DNA from: Rhizorhabdus wittichii RW1
Lineage (GTDB): Bacteria; Pseudomonadota; Alphaproteobacteria; Sphingomonadales; Sphingomonadaceae
DNA length: 64,000 bases
NCBI GenBank assembly: GCA_000016765.1
Contig: CP000699.1
Location: forward strand, 434,001-498,000
Reading direction: 5' to 3'
Every line of letters starts with the position of its first letter. Position 1 is the stretch's first letter. The notes under the pieces were generated by a model. It was not told the DNA's origin, did not search any database, and saw nothing but the letters and a program-made list of their open reading frames with translations. A program made the translations under genes and the position numbers. Positions 19,127-28,518 of this stretch are shown here, in pieces.

Positions 19127-19990
19127 TCAATATTCCAGCATTTCGACGAGCGCGGGGCTGAGCCATTCGCGATCGCCGACGATCCGCGCGGCGATCCCCT
19201 CGCGCCGGGCCAGATCGAGGCCGGCTTCGGGGCCCGCCACCGTCAGCGCGGTCGCCCAGGCGTCGGCAAGCATCGCGCTCTTGTGGATCACGCTGACCGA
19301 GCGGACGCCGTTATCGGTCGAGCGGCCGGTGCGTGGATCGATGCTGTGCGCGCCGCGCCGATAATCGCCCGAGGTCGCGACGGCGATGCCGTGCAGCGCG
19401 ATGCGCAGCGGCGGCAACGGGTTGCCGGGCGGGTTCTCGAGATCGACCCACCAGGGATCGCCGTCGGGACGGACGCCGCGACCGACCAGCTCGCCGCCGA
19501 TCTCGACCAGCGCATGGGCGATGCCGAGCGCGCCGAGCGCGTCGGCGACCGCGTCGACGGCATGGCCCTTGGCGATGCCCGACAGGTCGAGGGTAAGCCC
19601 ACCGGGCTGGAGAAGCCGGCCGTCGCGGAAGCGCAGCCGCCGCCATCCGGCGTTCTGGCGGGCGAGCGCGAGGGCCGTGGCGGCGTCGCTGCGCAGGGCG
19701 GGATCGGGGCCGAAGCCGGCAAGGTCGACGAGACGGCCGATCGCCGGATCGAAGGCGCCGCCACTGCGCGCCGCGACGTCGAGCGCGGTGGCGATCACCG
19801 CCGCGAAATCATCGGGAAGACTGTGCCAGCTTCCGGCTTCGGCGCGGTTATAGGCGGAGATCAGCGAATCCGCTCGCCAGTGGCTCATCTCGGCGATGAT
19901 CGTGTCGAGCCTAGCGAGGATCGCCGCCTCGACCGCTGCGGGATCGCAGCCGGCCGGCGCGGCGAAGCGCACCGACCAACTGGTTCCCAT
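19127..19990 (-). CDS. apbE: FAD:protein FMN transferase (ApbE)
   Basis: Attaches FMN covalently to a Ser/Thr of extracytoplasmic proteins. The given start (ATG 19990, 287 residues) is the in-frame ATG of the conserved MGTSW motif. Family landmarks LDLSGIAKGHAVD, EIGGELVGRG, TSGDYRRG and SIDPRTGRS are present. Homologues usually have extra residues before MGTSW, and the frame stays open with sensible residues (LGGET) back to a CTG at 20089 that overlaps the DUF4198 stop. No ATG, GTG or TTG lies between, so the true start may be a rare CTG. It is the last gene of the PepSY-DUF2271-DUF4198 operon. Confidence 0.9.
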   Translation of the reverse strand: MGTSWSVRFAAPAGCDPAAVEAAILARLDTIIAEMSHWRADSLISAYNRAEAGSWHSLPDDFAAVIATALDVAARSGGAFDPAIGRLVDLAGFGPDPALRSDAATALALARQNAGWRRLRFRDGRLLQPGGLTLDLSGIAKGHAVDAVADALGALGIAHALVEIGGELVGRGVRPDGDPWWVDLENPPGNPLPPLRIALHGIAVATSGDYRRGAHSIDPRTGRSTDNGVRSVSVIHKSAMLADAWATALTVAGPEAGLDLARREGIAARIVGDREWLSPALVEMLEY

Positions 19991-20085
19991 CGTCTCGCCG
20001 CCCAGGTCGGCCAGCGGCCGCGCCGGATCGCGATCGGCGAAGGCCGCGATCGCGATGTCCTTGGGCAGGGCGATGCGGGTTTCGC

Positions 20086-20913
20086 TCAGGGGAGCAGCAC
20101 CTCGACGGTCGTCACATAGTTCATCCGGCGCTGGGTCGCGCGCGGCGCCGACGGCTTGTCGTCGGTCAGCGAGGCGTTGATCCAGTACATGCCCGGCGTC
20201 GGCCAATCGATCTTCGCAACACCGTCGGCCCCGGTCGTGAAATCGCGCGCGCCATCGTCGTTGCGGTAGCGCTTGCCGCCGGGGACCACCGTCACCTTCA
20301 GCCCGCCGGCGGGCTTGCCGTCGACGAGGAAGCGGAAGCTGGCGGGCTCGCCCACGACCAGCTCGTCGGGGTGCGTCACCGGCTGGAATTCGATGCCCTT
20401 GCCGGTCGGCGTGAACACGGTGCTGCTCGGCGCGTCGGCGGTGATGTAGAGCTCGTTGCGGCCGATCACCTCGGTCAGCTTGACGTCGGTGGCGTCGGCC
20501 GGGATGTCGGCGACCGACAGCGGCGGCGTTCCGCCGCCCGGACGCCCACCGATCCGGCGCTCCTCGCCATTGGCCTTGAAGCTGCCCATCACCGCCGAGG
20601 TGAAGGTACCGATCTTCCAGGTGCCCGGCTTGTCGAGCTTGACGTCGAAGGTCGAGCGGTAGCGGCCGGTCGATCCATTGGCGATCGCGCCCTCGCTGCC
20701 GTCGGGCGCCCAGACCTTCACGCCGTCGAGCCGCATCGGCTGATGATCGGCGAAGAACAGGTCGTTCGAGGCGGCGGCGTCGACCGTCACCCAGCTGTTG
20801 GTGCCCGAGAACACCGTCGCGTTCGGCACCATCCACTGGCGGTGCGCCGAGGCGGCGGCGGGAAGGGCGAGGATCGCGGCTGCGGCGAGCAGGCGGGTGG
20901 AAAAGCGCTTCAT
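20086..20913 (-). CDS. DUF4198 domain periplasmic protein
   Basis: A 275-residue secreted protein with a signal peptide (KRFSTRLLAAAAILALPAAA, cleavage near ASAH). The mature protein begins HRQWMVPNATVF, the usual start of the DUF4198 family, and ends in a beta-sandwich-like domain with DGVAKIDWPTPGMYWI. The ATG at 20913 has AAAGGA 7 bases upstream. The family often occurs in metal-uptake or redox loci. Here it sits between DUF2271 and apbE, so a role in a periplasmic flavin or iron system is inferred. Confidence 0.85.
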   Translation of the reverse strand: MKRFSTRLLAAAAILALPAAASAHRQWMVPNATVFSGTNSWVTVDAAASNDLFFADHQPMRLDGVKVWAPDGSEGAIANGSTGRYRSTFDVKLDKPGTWKIGTFTSAVMGSFKANGEERRIGGRPGGGTPPLSVADIPADATDVKLTEVIGRNELYITADAPSSTVFTPTGKGIEFQPVTHPDELVVGEPASFRFLVDGKPAGGLKVTVVPGGKRYRNDDGARDFTTGADGVAKIDWPTPGMYWINASLTDDKPSAPRATQRRMNYVTTVEVLLP

Positions 20914-20924
20914 CGGCGGTCCTT

Positions 20925-21407
20925 TCAGCGGGCGGAGAGGGTGACGGCGCCGAGTTCGGTCTTGCCGGCCGCCTTGGCGGGCTTGGCCGGGACGCTGATC
21001 GGCAGGGTGACATGTTCGCGGCCGCCGGTTTCGCGCGCGGCCTCGACGGCCAGCACATAGTTGCCGGGCTTCAGGTCGGCGGGCAGCGGGATGGCGTGGG
21101 TGCCGGGCGCGCGGGTCGCGCCGCTGATGCCGTCGGCGGGCATCTTCGCGCTCTTGCCGCCCTTGCGCCACCAGGCGCGCAGGTCGGAAAGCCATTTGGT
21201 GCCGGGCTCGTTGCCGCCCTTCTTGACGTCGTACCACACCGCCAGGGTGCGCGCCGCGCCGCCGCCGGCCGGCTCCAGCCACACCGCGACATAGGGACGG
21301 TGATATTCGGCGACCTTGAGCTGCGGGATGGTGACGTTGATCGTGCCGGCCGCCGAGGCGGGGGCAGCGATCATTCCACCGATGAGCAGGAAGGGCGTAG
21401 TGCGCAT
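20925..21407 (-). CDS. DUF2271 periplasmic protein with flavinylation motif
   Basis: A 160-residue secreted protein: signal peptide (about 1-19), then a small beta-rich domain including VWLEPAGG and KWLSDLRAWW. Residues 92-98 read DGISGAT, matching the D-x-x-(S/T)-G-A-(T/S) motif at which ApbE proteins attach FMN. Thr98 is the expected acceptor. The DUF2271 family is known near PepSY and ApbE genes. It starts 11 bases after the PepSY gene and ends 11 bases before DUF4198, so it shares the operon with its presumed modifying enzyme. Confidence 0.88.
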   Translation of the reverse strand: MRTTPFLLIGGMIAAPASAAGTINVTIPQLKVAEYHRPYVAVWLEPAGGGAARTLAVWYDVKKGGNEPGTKWLSDLRAWWRKGGKSAKMPADGISGATRAPGTHAIPLPADLKPGNYVLAVEAARETGGREHVTLPISVPAKPAKAAGKTELGAVTLSAR

Positions 21408-21418
21408 GGCAATCTCTC

Positions 21419-22087
21419 TCAATGGACGAAGAGGACGACGATCAGCATCGGCACCACCAGGCCCAGGCCCACGAGCGGCCAGGTCAGGGGGCGCGGCTTG
21501 GAATGCATGTAGAGCAGGAACAGGCCGGTCAGCGTGAACAGGATGCAGGCCCCGGCGAAGACGTCGATGAACCAGCCCCAGGCGCCGCCGGCGTTGCGCC
21601 CCTTGTGGAGATCGTTGAGGTAGCTGATCCAGCCGCGGTCGGTGATCTCGGCGGTCACCGCTCCGCTGGCGCGGTCGATGCTGATCCAGGCATCGCCGCC
21701 GGGGCGGGGCAGGGCGACATAGACCTCGTCGTCGGACCATTCGCCGGGCTTGCCGCCGGCGTTGAGCTCGAGCCTGGTATCGAGCTCGGCGACGATGGCG
21801 GGCGGCAGCGGCGCGCTGTCCGACGCAGGCTTGGCGAGTTGGGCGAGCAGCGGCGCCGGCAGCTTCGCCGACAGATTCTGGACATGGGGCGAAGCGGCGA
21901 TCGTCGCGGCATGGTTGAGCGTGATGCCGGTCGCGGCGAACAGCAGCATGCCGATCAGCGAGATGGCGGCGCTCATCCAGTGCCAATTGTGGAGCTGCTT
22001 CAGCCACCAGCCGCGCGAGCGGTACCAGGGCTTGTGCTGCGGCTTGCGCTTCACGGCGGAAGAAGGGGGGACAGGCGTCGGGTTCAC
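21419..22087 (-). CDS. PepSY-associated membrane protein
   Basis: A 222-residue membrane protein, first gene of the module. It has a basic N-terminus, a first membrane segment about 38-60 (with HNWHWMSAAISLIGMLLF), a periplasmic PepSY-like domain (about 65-165), and two C-terminal helices (about 168-192 and 198-220). The HNW/H pattern and the helix histidines suggest haem or quinone contact, so it may pass electrons across the membrane to the flavinylated DUF2271 partner. That role is inferred from the family and neighbours. A Fur-like palindrome lies 44 bases upstream. Confidence 0.85.
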   Translation of the reverse strand: MNPTPVPPSSAVKRKPQHKPWYRSRGWWLKQLHNWHWMSAAISLIGMLLFAATGITLNHAATIAASPHVQNLSAKLPAPLLAQLAKPASDSAPLPPAIVAELDTRLELNAGGKPGEWSDDEVYVALPRPGGDAWISIDRASGAVTAEITDRGWISYLNDLHKGRNAGGAWGWFIDVFAGACILFTLTGLFLLYMHSKPRPLTWPLVGLGLVVPMLIVVLFVH

Positions 22088-22130
22088 GTCCTGCCGCGTA
22101 GCGCGAACGATTCACCCTCGCAATAGCTAA

Positions 22131-22145
22131 TGCGAACTGTTCGCA
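22131..22145. promoter_or_regulatory. Fur-like palindromic operator
   Basis: TGCGAACTGTTCGCA is a perfect 7-1-7 palindrome in an AT-richer stretch, 44 bases before the ATG of the PepSY gene. A weaker GCGAACGATTC lies at 22103-22113. Its form is like Fur-family sites in Alphaproteobacteria, and PepSY modules are often iron-controlled. Regulator identity is inferred. Confidence 0.5.
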
Positions 22146-22180
22146 ATAATTCAGCGGTGAAATATTTGAGCCAGTTCGCC

Positions 22181-22271
22181 GTCATTCCCGCGAAAGCGGG
22201 AATCCATGGACGGCGGCCCGCAAGAGGCGAAATGCTCCGTGACCGTGGATTCCCGCTTTCGCGGGAATGAC
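22181..22271. repeat. REP-type doublet (complete copy)
   Basis: Starts GTCATTCCCGCG and ends CGCGGGAATGAC, with inner hairpins CCCGCGAAAGCGGG and CCCGCTTTCGCGGG facing each other across about 50 bases. It is a close copy of the element at 1-80. It separates the PepSY operon from rpoD. Confidence 0.9.
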
Positions 22272-22277
22272 GACCGA

Positions 22278-22329
22278 GGATACCGAAGCGATGGCTCGCA
22301 ATGGCTTCGGTATCCATTGCGAGCCATCG
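22278..22329. repeat. Interlaced inverted repeats behind rpoD
   Basis: Two perfect inverted repeats are interleaved in the order A-B-A'-B'. A is GGATACCGAAGC (22278-22289) with A' at 22304-22315. B is CGATGGCTCGCAATGG (22289-22304) with B' at 22314-22329. Either a 12-bp or a 16-bp hairpin can form, or both as a pseudoknot. It begins 6 bases after the rpoD stop on the minus strand, so it would be in the rpoD transcript tail. Confidence 0.9.
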
Positions 22330-22335
22330 ACGATC

Positions 22336-24360
<2,025 letters not shown>

Positions 24361-24411
24361 CTAAGACCAGCCCTCAATATATTCGGCCGGAAACCGCCGG
24401 CCTCAAACAGT

Positions 24412-26283
24412 TTAAGCGCCCCCGCCGTCCTCGCCCAGGGCGAGGTCGGTGAGCGCGCGATCCGCCGCCTCGCGGGCCGCGAGCAGCCTGCGCTGCTCCT
24501 CTAGCCCGGCATCGTCGGCCGCCATGCCCAACCGCTCGGTGGCCTCCCGCAGCGCCGCATCCAATAGGGGACGCGCCGCCATGGCCTCGATCGCCGCCGA
24601 GAGATCGCGCATAGCACGGTCAGGATCGGCATTGCCGCGCAAGAAGGAAAAGGCAAGAGCGTTCGTAGCCTTGAGCTCCTCGACCACAGCCCCAAGACCC
24701 GCCTCGGCCAATATGGTTTCGAGGCCTTCCTTTTCAAGCGGTCCCCCGGAAAATCCGGCTTCGAAGGCCTCCGCGCGCAGCCGATCGAGCCGCTCGTCGC
24801 CGAGCTGGAGCTGTCCGATCGCCTCCATGTGCGACGAGAAAAGCGCCGGGAAGCGGAGCAGACCCGCCATCACCGCGCGGGTCACCATCGGATTGACCCC
24901 GCTCTTGTTCACCGCATGGGCGGCGCGCGAGGGCGGCAGCGGCTCGGGTTTCCAGGGCTGGCCGGGGCGGCGCTGCTGGCGGGGCTGGAAGGGCTGGAAG
25001 TTCCGTTCGAACGGACGGCGCTGGGCGCTGCCGAACAGCTCGTCGAAGCGGCGGCGGAACTCCGCCTGGTAGAGTTCGCGCACGTCGCGGTCCTGGATCG
25101 ATCCCGCGAGGTCGCCGAGCCGCTTGCGCAGGCCGGCCCGCGCCTCGGGCGTCGACAGCGGCTGCGCCTCATATTCGGCGCGCCACAGCAGTTCGTCGAG
25201 GCTGATCGCCTCGTCCAGCACCTGCTCGACCGCGCGGACGCCGCCGGACTTGACGAGGTCGTCGGGGTCCTGCCCGCCGGGCAGCAGGGCGAAGCGCAGC
25301 GTCCGCCCCGGCGCGATCATCGGCAGCGCGCGCTGCGCGGCGCGGACGGCGGCCTTCTGTCCTGCCTTGTCGCCGTCGAAGCAGAGCAGCGGTATCTCGG
25401 TCATCCGCCACATCCGTTCGAGCTGCGCTTCGGTCAGCGCGGTGCCGTTGGCGGCGACGGCTTCGTCGATCCCCGCCTTGGCCAGTGCGATCACGTCCAT
25501 ATAGCCTTCGACCGCGATCACGCGGTTGGCCTTGCGCGACGCGGCGCTGGCGCGCTCGATGTTGAACAGGGTCCGGCCTTTGTCGAACAGCGGCGTGTCG
25601 GGCGAGTTCAGATATTTGGGCTCGCCCTTGTCGAGGATGCGCCCGCCAAAGGCGATGACGCGCCCGCGCTGGTCCTGGATCGGGATCATCACGCGCCCCC
25701 GGAACCGGTCATAGGGTTCCTTGTCCTCGACCAGGATCAGCAACCCGGTCTCGATCAGCTTGGCGTCGCCGAAGCTCTTCAGCGCGGTTCGGAGCTTGCC
25801 GCGCGAATCGGGGGCGAAGCCGATGCCGAATTTCTTCACCAGCCGTTCGTCGATCCCGCGCCGCTGGAGATAGGCGCGAGCCTCGGCGCCGGCTATCCCG
25901 CCCAGCTGTTCCTGGAACCAGCTTGCCGCTGCCGCCATGACGTCATGGAGCCCGGCCTGCATCTCGTTGCGCTGCGCCGCGCGCGGATCGGGGGCGGGGA
26001 CCTCCATCCCGGCGCCCTGCGCCAGTTCCTTGACCGCATCGATGAAGGTCAGGCCCTTCGCCTCGGTCAGGAAGCGGATCGCGTCGCCATGCGCGCCGCA
26101 GCCGAAGCAATGGTAGAAGCCCTTGTCGTCGTTGACGTAGAAGCTCGGCGACTTCTCGTTGTGGAACGGGCAGCACGCCTTGAACTCGCGTCCCGCCTTC
26201 ACGAGCTTCACCGACCGCCCGATCAGCGTGGACAGCGTGACCCGGGCGCGGAGCTCGTCGAGGAATTGGGGGGAGAGGGACAT
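24412..26283 (-). CDS. dnaG: DNA primase
   Basis: Synthesises RNA primers for replication forks with DnaB. The 623-residue protein has the CHC2 zinc finger (Cys38, His41, Cys59, Cys62), the RNA polymerase domain with the Toprim motif AVEGYMDVIALAKAG (about 252-266) and a divergent C-terminal helicase-binding region (about 430-623). The ATG at 26283 begins MSLSPQFLDELRARV, as in relatives. It is followed by rpoD and preceded by a DUF559 gene that separates it from yqeY. Confidence 0.97.
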   Translation of the reverse strand: MSLSPQFLDELRARVTLSTLIGRSVKLVKAGREFKACCPFHNEKSPSFYVNDDKGFYHCFGCGAHGDAIRFLTEAKGLTFIDAVKELAQGAGMEVPAPDPRAAQRNEMQAGLHDVMAAAASWFQEQLGGIAGAEARAYLQRRGIDERLVKKFGIGFAPDSRGKLRTALKSFGDAKLIETGLLILVEDKEPYDRFRGRVMIPIQDQRGRVIAFGGRILDKGEPKYLNSPDTPLFDKGRTLFNIERASAASRKANRVIAVEGYMDVIALAKAGIDEAVAANGTALTEAQLERMWRMTEIPLLCFDGDKAGQKAAVRAAQRALPMIAPGRTLRFALLPGGQDPDDLVKSGGVRAVEQVLDEAISLDELLWRAEYEAQPLSTPEARAGLRKRLGDLAGSIQDRDVRELYQAEFRRRFDELFGSAQRRPFERNFQPFQPRQQRRPGQPWKPEPLPPSRAAHAVNKSGVNPMVTRAVMAGLLRFPALFSSHMEAIGQLQLGDERLDRLRAEAFEAGFSGGPLEKEGLETILAEAGLGAVVEELKATNALAFSFLRGNADPDRAMRDLSAAIEAMAARPLLDAALREATERLGMAADDAGLEEQRRLLAAREAADRALTDLALGEDGGGA

Positions 26284-26293
26284 GCCTAGGCCT

Positions 26294-26752
26294 CTACTCC
26301 CCTCCCGCGTGCGGGAGGGGTTGGGGGTGGGCCTCCGCGCCCTCCGCCAGCGCTTCCGCGATGCGGGCCAATACGCCTTCCAGCCGCTCGTTCACGTCAT
26401 TGTTCCAGAAACGGAGCACCCGATAGCCTTCCGCCTCGATCCGCCGGGTTCGCGCCTCGTCCTCCGCGGCCTGCCAGCCATGCTGGCCCCCATCGAGCTC
26501 GATGACAAGATGCGCCGATCGGCAAAGGAAATCGCAGATGAAGCCGGCGACCGGCATCTGCCGGCTGAACTTGAAGCCGTTCAGGCGACTGCCGCGCAGA
26601 TGATGCCAGAGCTTGCGTTCGGTATTGGTGGCATTGTTGCGGAGCCGCCTCGCGAGACGGGTCGGCCGTGGTTTGAAGGCCGGGGAGCCCACCCCTCGAT
26701 CCCCTCCCGCAGGCGGGAGGGGAGGATTGTCGTTCTCCGCCCCTTCGTTCAC
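26294..26752 (-). CDS. DUF559 (Vsr-like endonuclease fold) protein
   Basis: A 152-residue frame whose core (about 32-130) is a DUF559 domain. It has TNTERKLWHHLRG, the probable catalytic line GFICDFLCRSAHLVIELDG, QHGW, and RVLRFWNNDV. This fold is related to Vsr/restriction-like nucleases; the acidic residues (Asp in FICDF, Glu and Asp in IELDG) are present. The GTG start at 26752 directly follows the yqeY stop; a GTG at 26692 is an alternative. Both ends of the frame run through palindromic repeats, so the terminal residues are repeat-encoded. It interrupts the common yqeY-dnaG order. Biological role unknown. Confidence 0.85.
   Translation of the reverse strand: MNEGAENDNPPLPPAGGDRGVGSPAFKPRPTRLARRLRNNATNTERKLWHHLRGSRLNGFKFSRQMPVAGFICDFLCRSAHLVIELDGGQHGWQAAEDEARTRRIEAEGYRVLRFWNNDVNERLEGVLARIAEALAEGAEAHPQPLPHAGGE
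26297..26333. repeat. G/C-run palindrome, left of DUF559 gene
   Basis: Palindrome CCCCTCCCGC-GT-GCGGGAGGGG (26299-26320) followed by TTGGGGGTGGGC. The same unit, inverted, lies at 26687-26725 on the other side of the DUF559 domain. It also encodes the last residues of that gene. Confidence 0.88.
26687..26725. repeat. G/C-run palindrome, right of DUF559 gene
   Basis: GCCCACCCC, a 5-base spacer, then CCCTCCCGC-AG-GCGGGAGGG. It is an inverted copy of the 26297-26333 unit with identical 10-base arms (26701-26710 and 26713-26722). It lies within the 5' end of the DUF559 frame. Confidence 0.88.
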
Positions 26753-27205
26753 TCAGCCCAGCCGCGCCTTCACCAGGCCGCTGGCCTTGGCCATGTCCAT
26801 CTGGCCGGCGAAGCGTTCCTTGAGTGCCGCCATCACCCGGCCCATGTCCTTGATCGAGGCCGCGCCCAGTTCGGTCGCGAGGGCGTCGATCGCGGCGCGG
26901 GCCTCGTCCTCGCTCATCTGCTGCGGCAGGAAGCGCTCGATCACCGTGACCTCGGCGGCCTCGGCGGCGGCGAGCTCGGGGCGGTTGCCCTTCTCGTACA
27001 TCTCGATCGATTCGCGGCGCTGCTTGATCATCTTCTGCAGCACCTCGGTGACGAGCAGGTCGTCGTCGGGCTGCTGGGTCGCGGTGCGCAGCTCGATGTC
27101 GCGGTTCTTGATCGCCGACTGGATCAGGCGGATCGCCGCCGTGGTGGTGGCGTCGCGCGCCTTCATCGCGGCGACGAGCGCCGTCTTGATCTCGTCTCGA
27201 ATCAT
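26753..27205 (-). CDS. yqeY: GatB/YqeY domain protein
   Basis: A 150-residue helical protein of the YqeY family, related to the tail domain of GatB and possibly involved in tRNA-dependent amidation; its real role is unsettled. The ATG at 27205 begins MIRDEIKTALVAAMK, as in relatives; a GTG three codons upstream is less likely. AVTVIERFLP-like text (VTVIERFLPQQMSEDE) and GLVKARLG at the end are typical. In Alphaproteobacteria yqeY usually directly precedes dnaG, opposite carA; here DUF559 is inserted after it. Confidence 0.93.
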   Translation of the reverse strand: MIRDEIKTALVAAMKARDATTTAAIRLIQSAIKNRDIELRTATQQPDDDLLVTEVLQKMIKQRRESIEMYEKGNRPELAAAEAAEVTVIERFLPQQMSEDEARAAIDALATELGAASIKDMGRVMAALKERFAGQMDMAKASGLVKARLG

Positions 27206-27268
27206 GGGAACCACCGGTCTGTTCGGGAAAGGAGGATGCGTAGCACAGAGATTCCTGATTTAATAGAA

Positions 27269-27297
27269 TTGACCCGCCGAGGAGGGCCCCCTAGGTA
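27269..27297 (+). promoter_or_regulatory. Probable sigma-70 promoter of carA
   Basis: TTGACC (27269-27274), a 17-base spacer, and TAGGTA (27292-27297) fit a primary-sigma promoter, about 43 bases before the carA GTG. It lies in the yqeY/carA divergent region. The -10 match is only partial. Confidence 0.45.
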
Positions 27298-27339
27298 CGC
27301 CGCCGTTTGCCCACCGACCCATAGCCGAGGAGAGCCCTA

Positions 27340-28518
27340 GTGGCCGAAACCGATCACGCGCGTCTGACACCCCCCGAGGGCGCAACGGGCGTTTTGGTTC
27401 TCGGCGACGGGACATTGATCTGGGGCAGGGGATTCGGGGCAGAGGGCGACGCCGTCGGCGAGGTCTGCTTCAACACCGCGATGACCGGCTATCAGGAGGT
27501 GATGACCGATCCCTCCTATGCCGGGCAGATCATCACCTTCACCTTCCCGCACATCGGCAATGTCGGCACCAATGCCGAGGATGTCGAGGCAACCAACCCC
27601 CACGCGCTCGGCATGGTCGTGCGCGAGGACGTCACCGATCCCGCCAATTTCCGCAGCAGCCAGCATCTCGACGCCTGGCTGAAGGCGAACGGCCGGATCG
27701 GCGTCTCGGGCGTCGACACCCGCGCGCTCACCCGCGCGATCCGGATCAACGGCGCGCCGAACGGCGTCATCGCCCATAACGCGCAGGGCCGCTTCGACAT
27801 CGAGGCGCTGCGCCGGAAGGCCCGCGAATGGCCGGGGCTGGAGGGCATGGACCTCGCCAAGGAGGTCAGCGCCACCCAGACCTACAAGTGGAGCGACGGC
27901 CTCTGGGCGCTCGGCGAGGGCTATGACCTCGACGCCGCGCCCGCCGACGCGCCGCACGTCGTCGCGATCGACTATGGCCTGAAGCGCAACATCCTGCGCA
28001 ACCTGGTCGCCGCCGGGGCGCGGGTGACGGTCGTCCCCGCCACCGCCAGCTTCGACGAGGTGATGGCGCACAGGCCCGACGGCGTCTTCCTGTCGAACGG
28101 CCCGGGCGACCCGGCCGCGACCGGCGCCTATGCGGTGCCGGTGATCCGCAAGCTGCTCGACGTCGGCACGCCGCTGTTCGGCATCTGCCTCGGCCACCAG
28201 ATGCTCGGCCTCGCGGTCGGTGCGAAGACCTACAAGATGCACCAGGGCCATCGCGGCGCCAACCATCCGGTCAAGCGCACCGACGACGGCCAGGTCGAGA
28301 TCACCAGCATGAACCACGGCTTCGCGGTCGACACCGACAGCCTGCCGGCCAATGCCGAGGCCACCCATGTCTCGCTGTTCGACGGATCGCTGGCGGGCCT
28401 TCGCCTGACCGACAAGCCGGCGTTCAGCGTCCAGTACCACCCCGAAGCCAGCCCCGGCCCGCAGGACAGCCATTATCTGTTCGAGCAGTTCGTCGCCCAG
28501 CTGAAGGCGAAGGCGTGA
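27340..28518 (+). CDS. carA: Carbamoyl-phosphate synthase small subunit
   Basis: Glutaminase subunit that supplies ammonia for carbamoyl phosphate, feeding arginine and pyrimidine synthesis. The 392-residue protein has the N-terminal CarA domain (with TGYQEVMTDPSYAGQI, about 50-65) and a class I amidotransferase domain with the nucleophile Cys in FGICLGHQMLG (about 281-291) and the His/Glu pair in YHPEASPGP near the end. The start is GTG at 27340, after GAGGAGAG. Its stop overlaps the next small gene (GTGA). carB follows two genes later. Confidence 0.97.
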   Translation: MAETDHARLTPPEGATGVLVLGDGTLIWGRGFGAEGDAVGEVCFNTAMTGYQEVMTDPSYAGQIITFTFPHIGNVGTNAEDVEATNPHALGMVVREDVTDPANFRSSQHLDAWLKANGRIGVSGVDTRALTRAIRINGAPNGVIAHNAQGRFDIEALRRKAREWPGLEGMDLAKEVSATQTYKWSDGLWALGEGYDLDAAPADAPHVVAIDYGLKRNILRNLVAAGARVTVVPATASFDEVMAHRPDGVFLSNGPGDPAATGAYAVPVIRKLLDVGTPLFGICLGHQMLGLAVGAKTYKMHQGHRGANHPVKRTDDGQVEITSMNHGFAVDTDSLPANAEATHVSLFDGSLAGLRLTDKPAFSVQYHPEASPGPQDSHYLFEQFVAQLKAKA

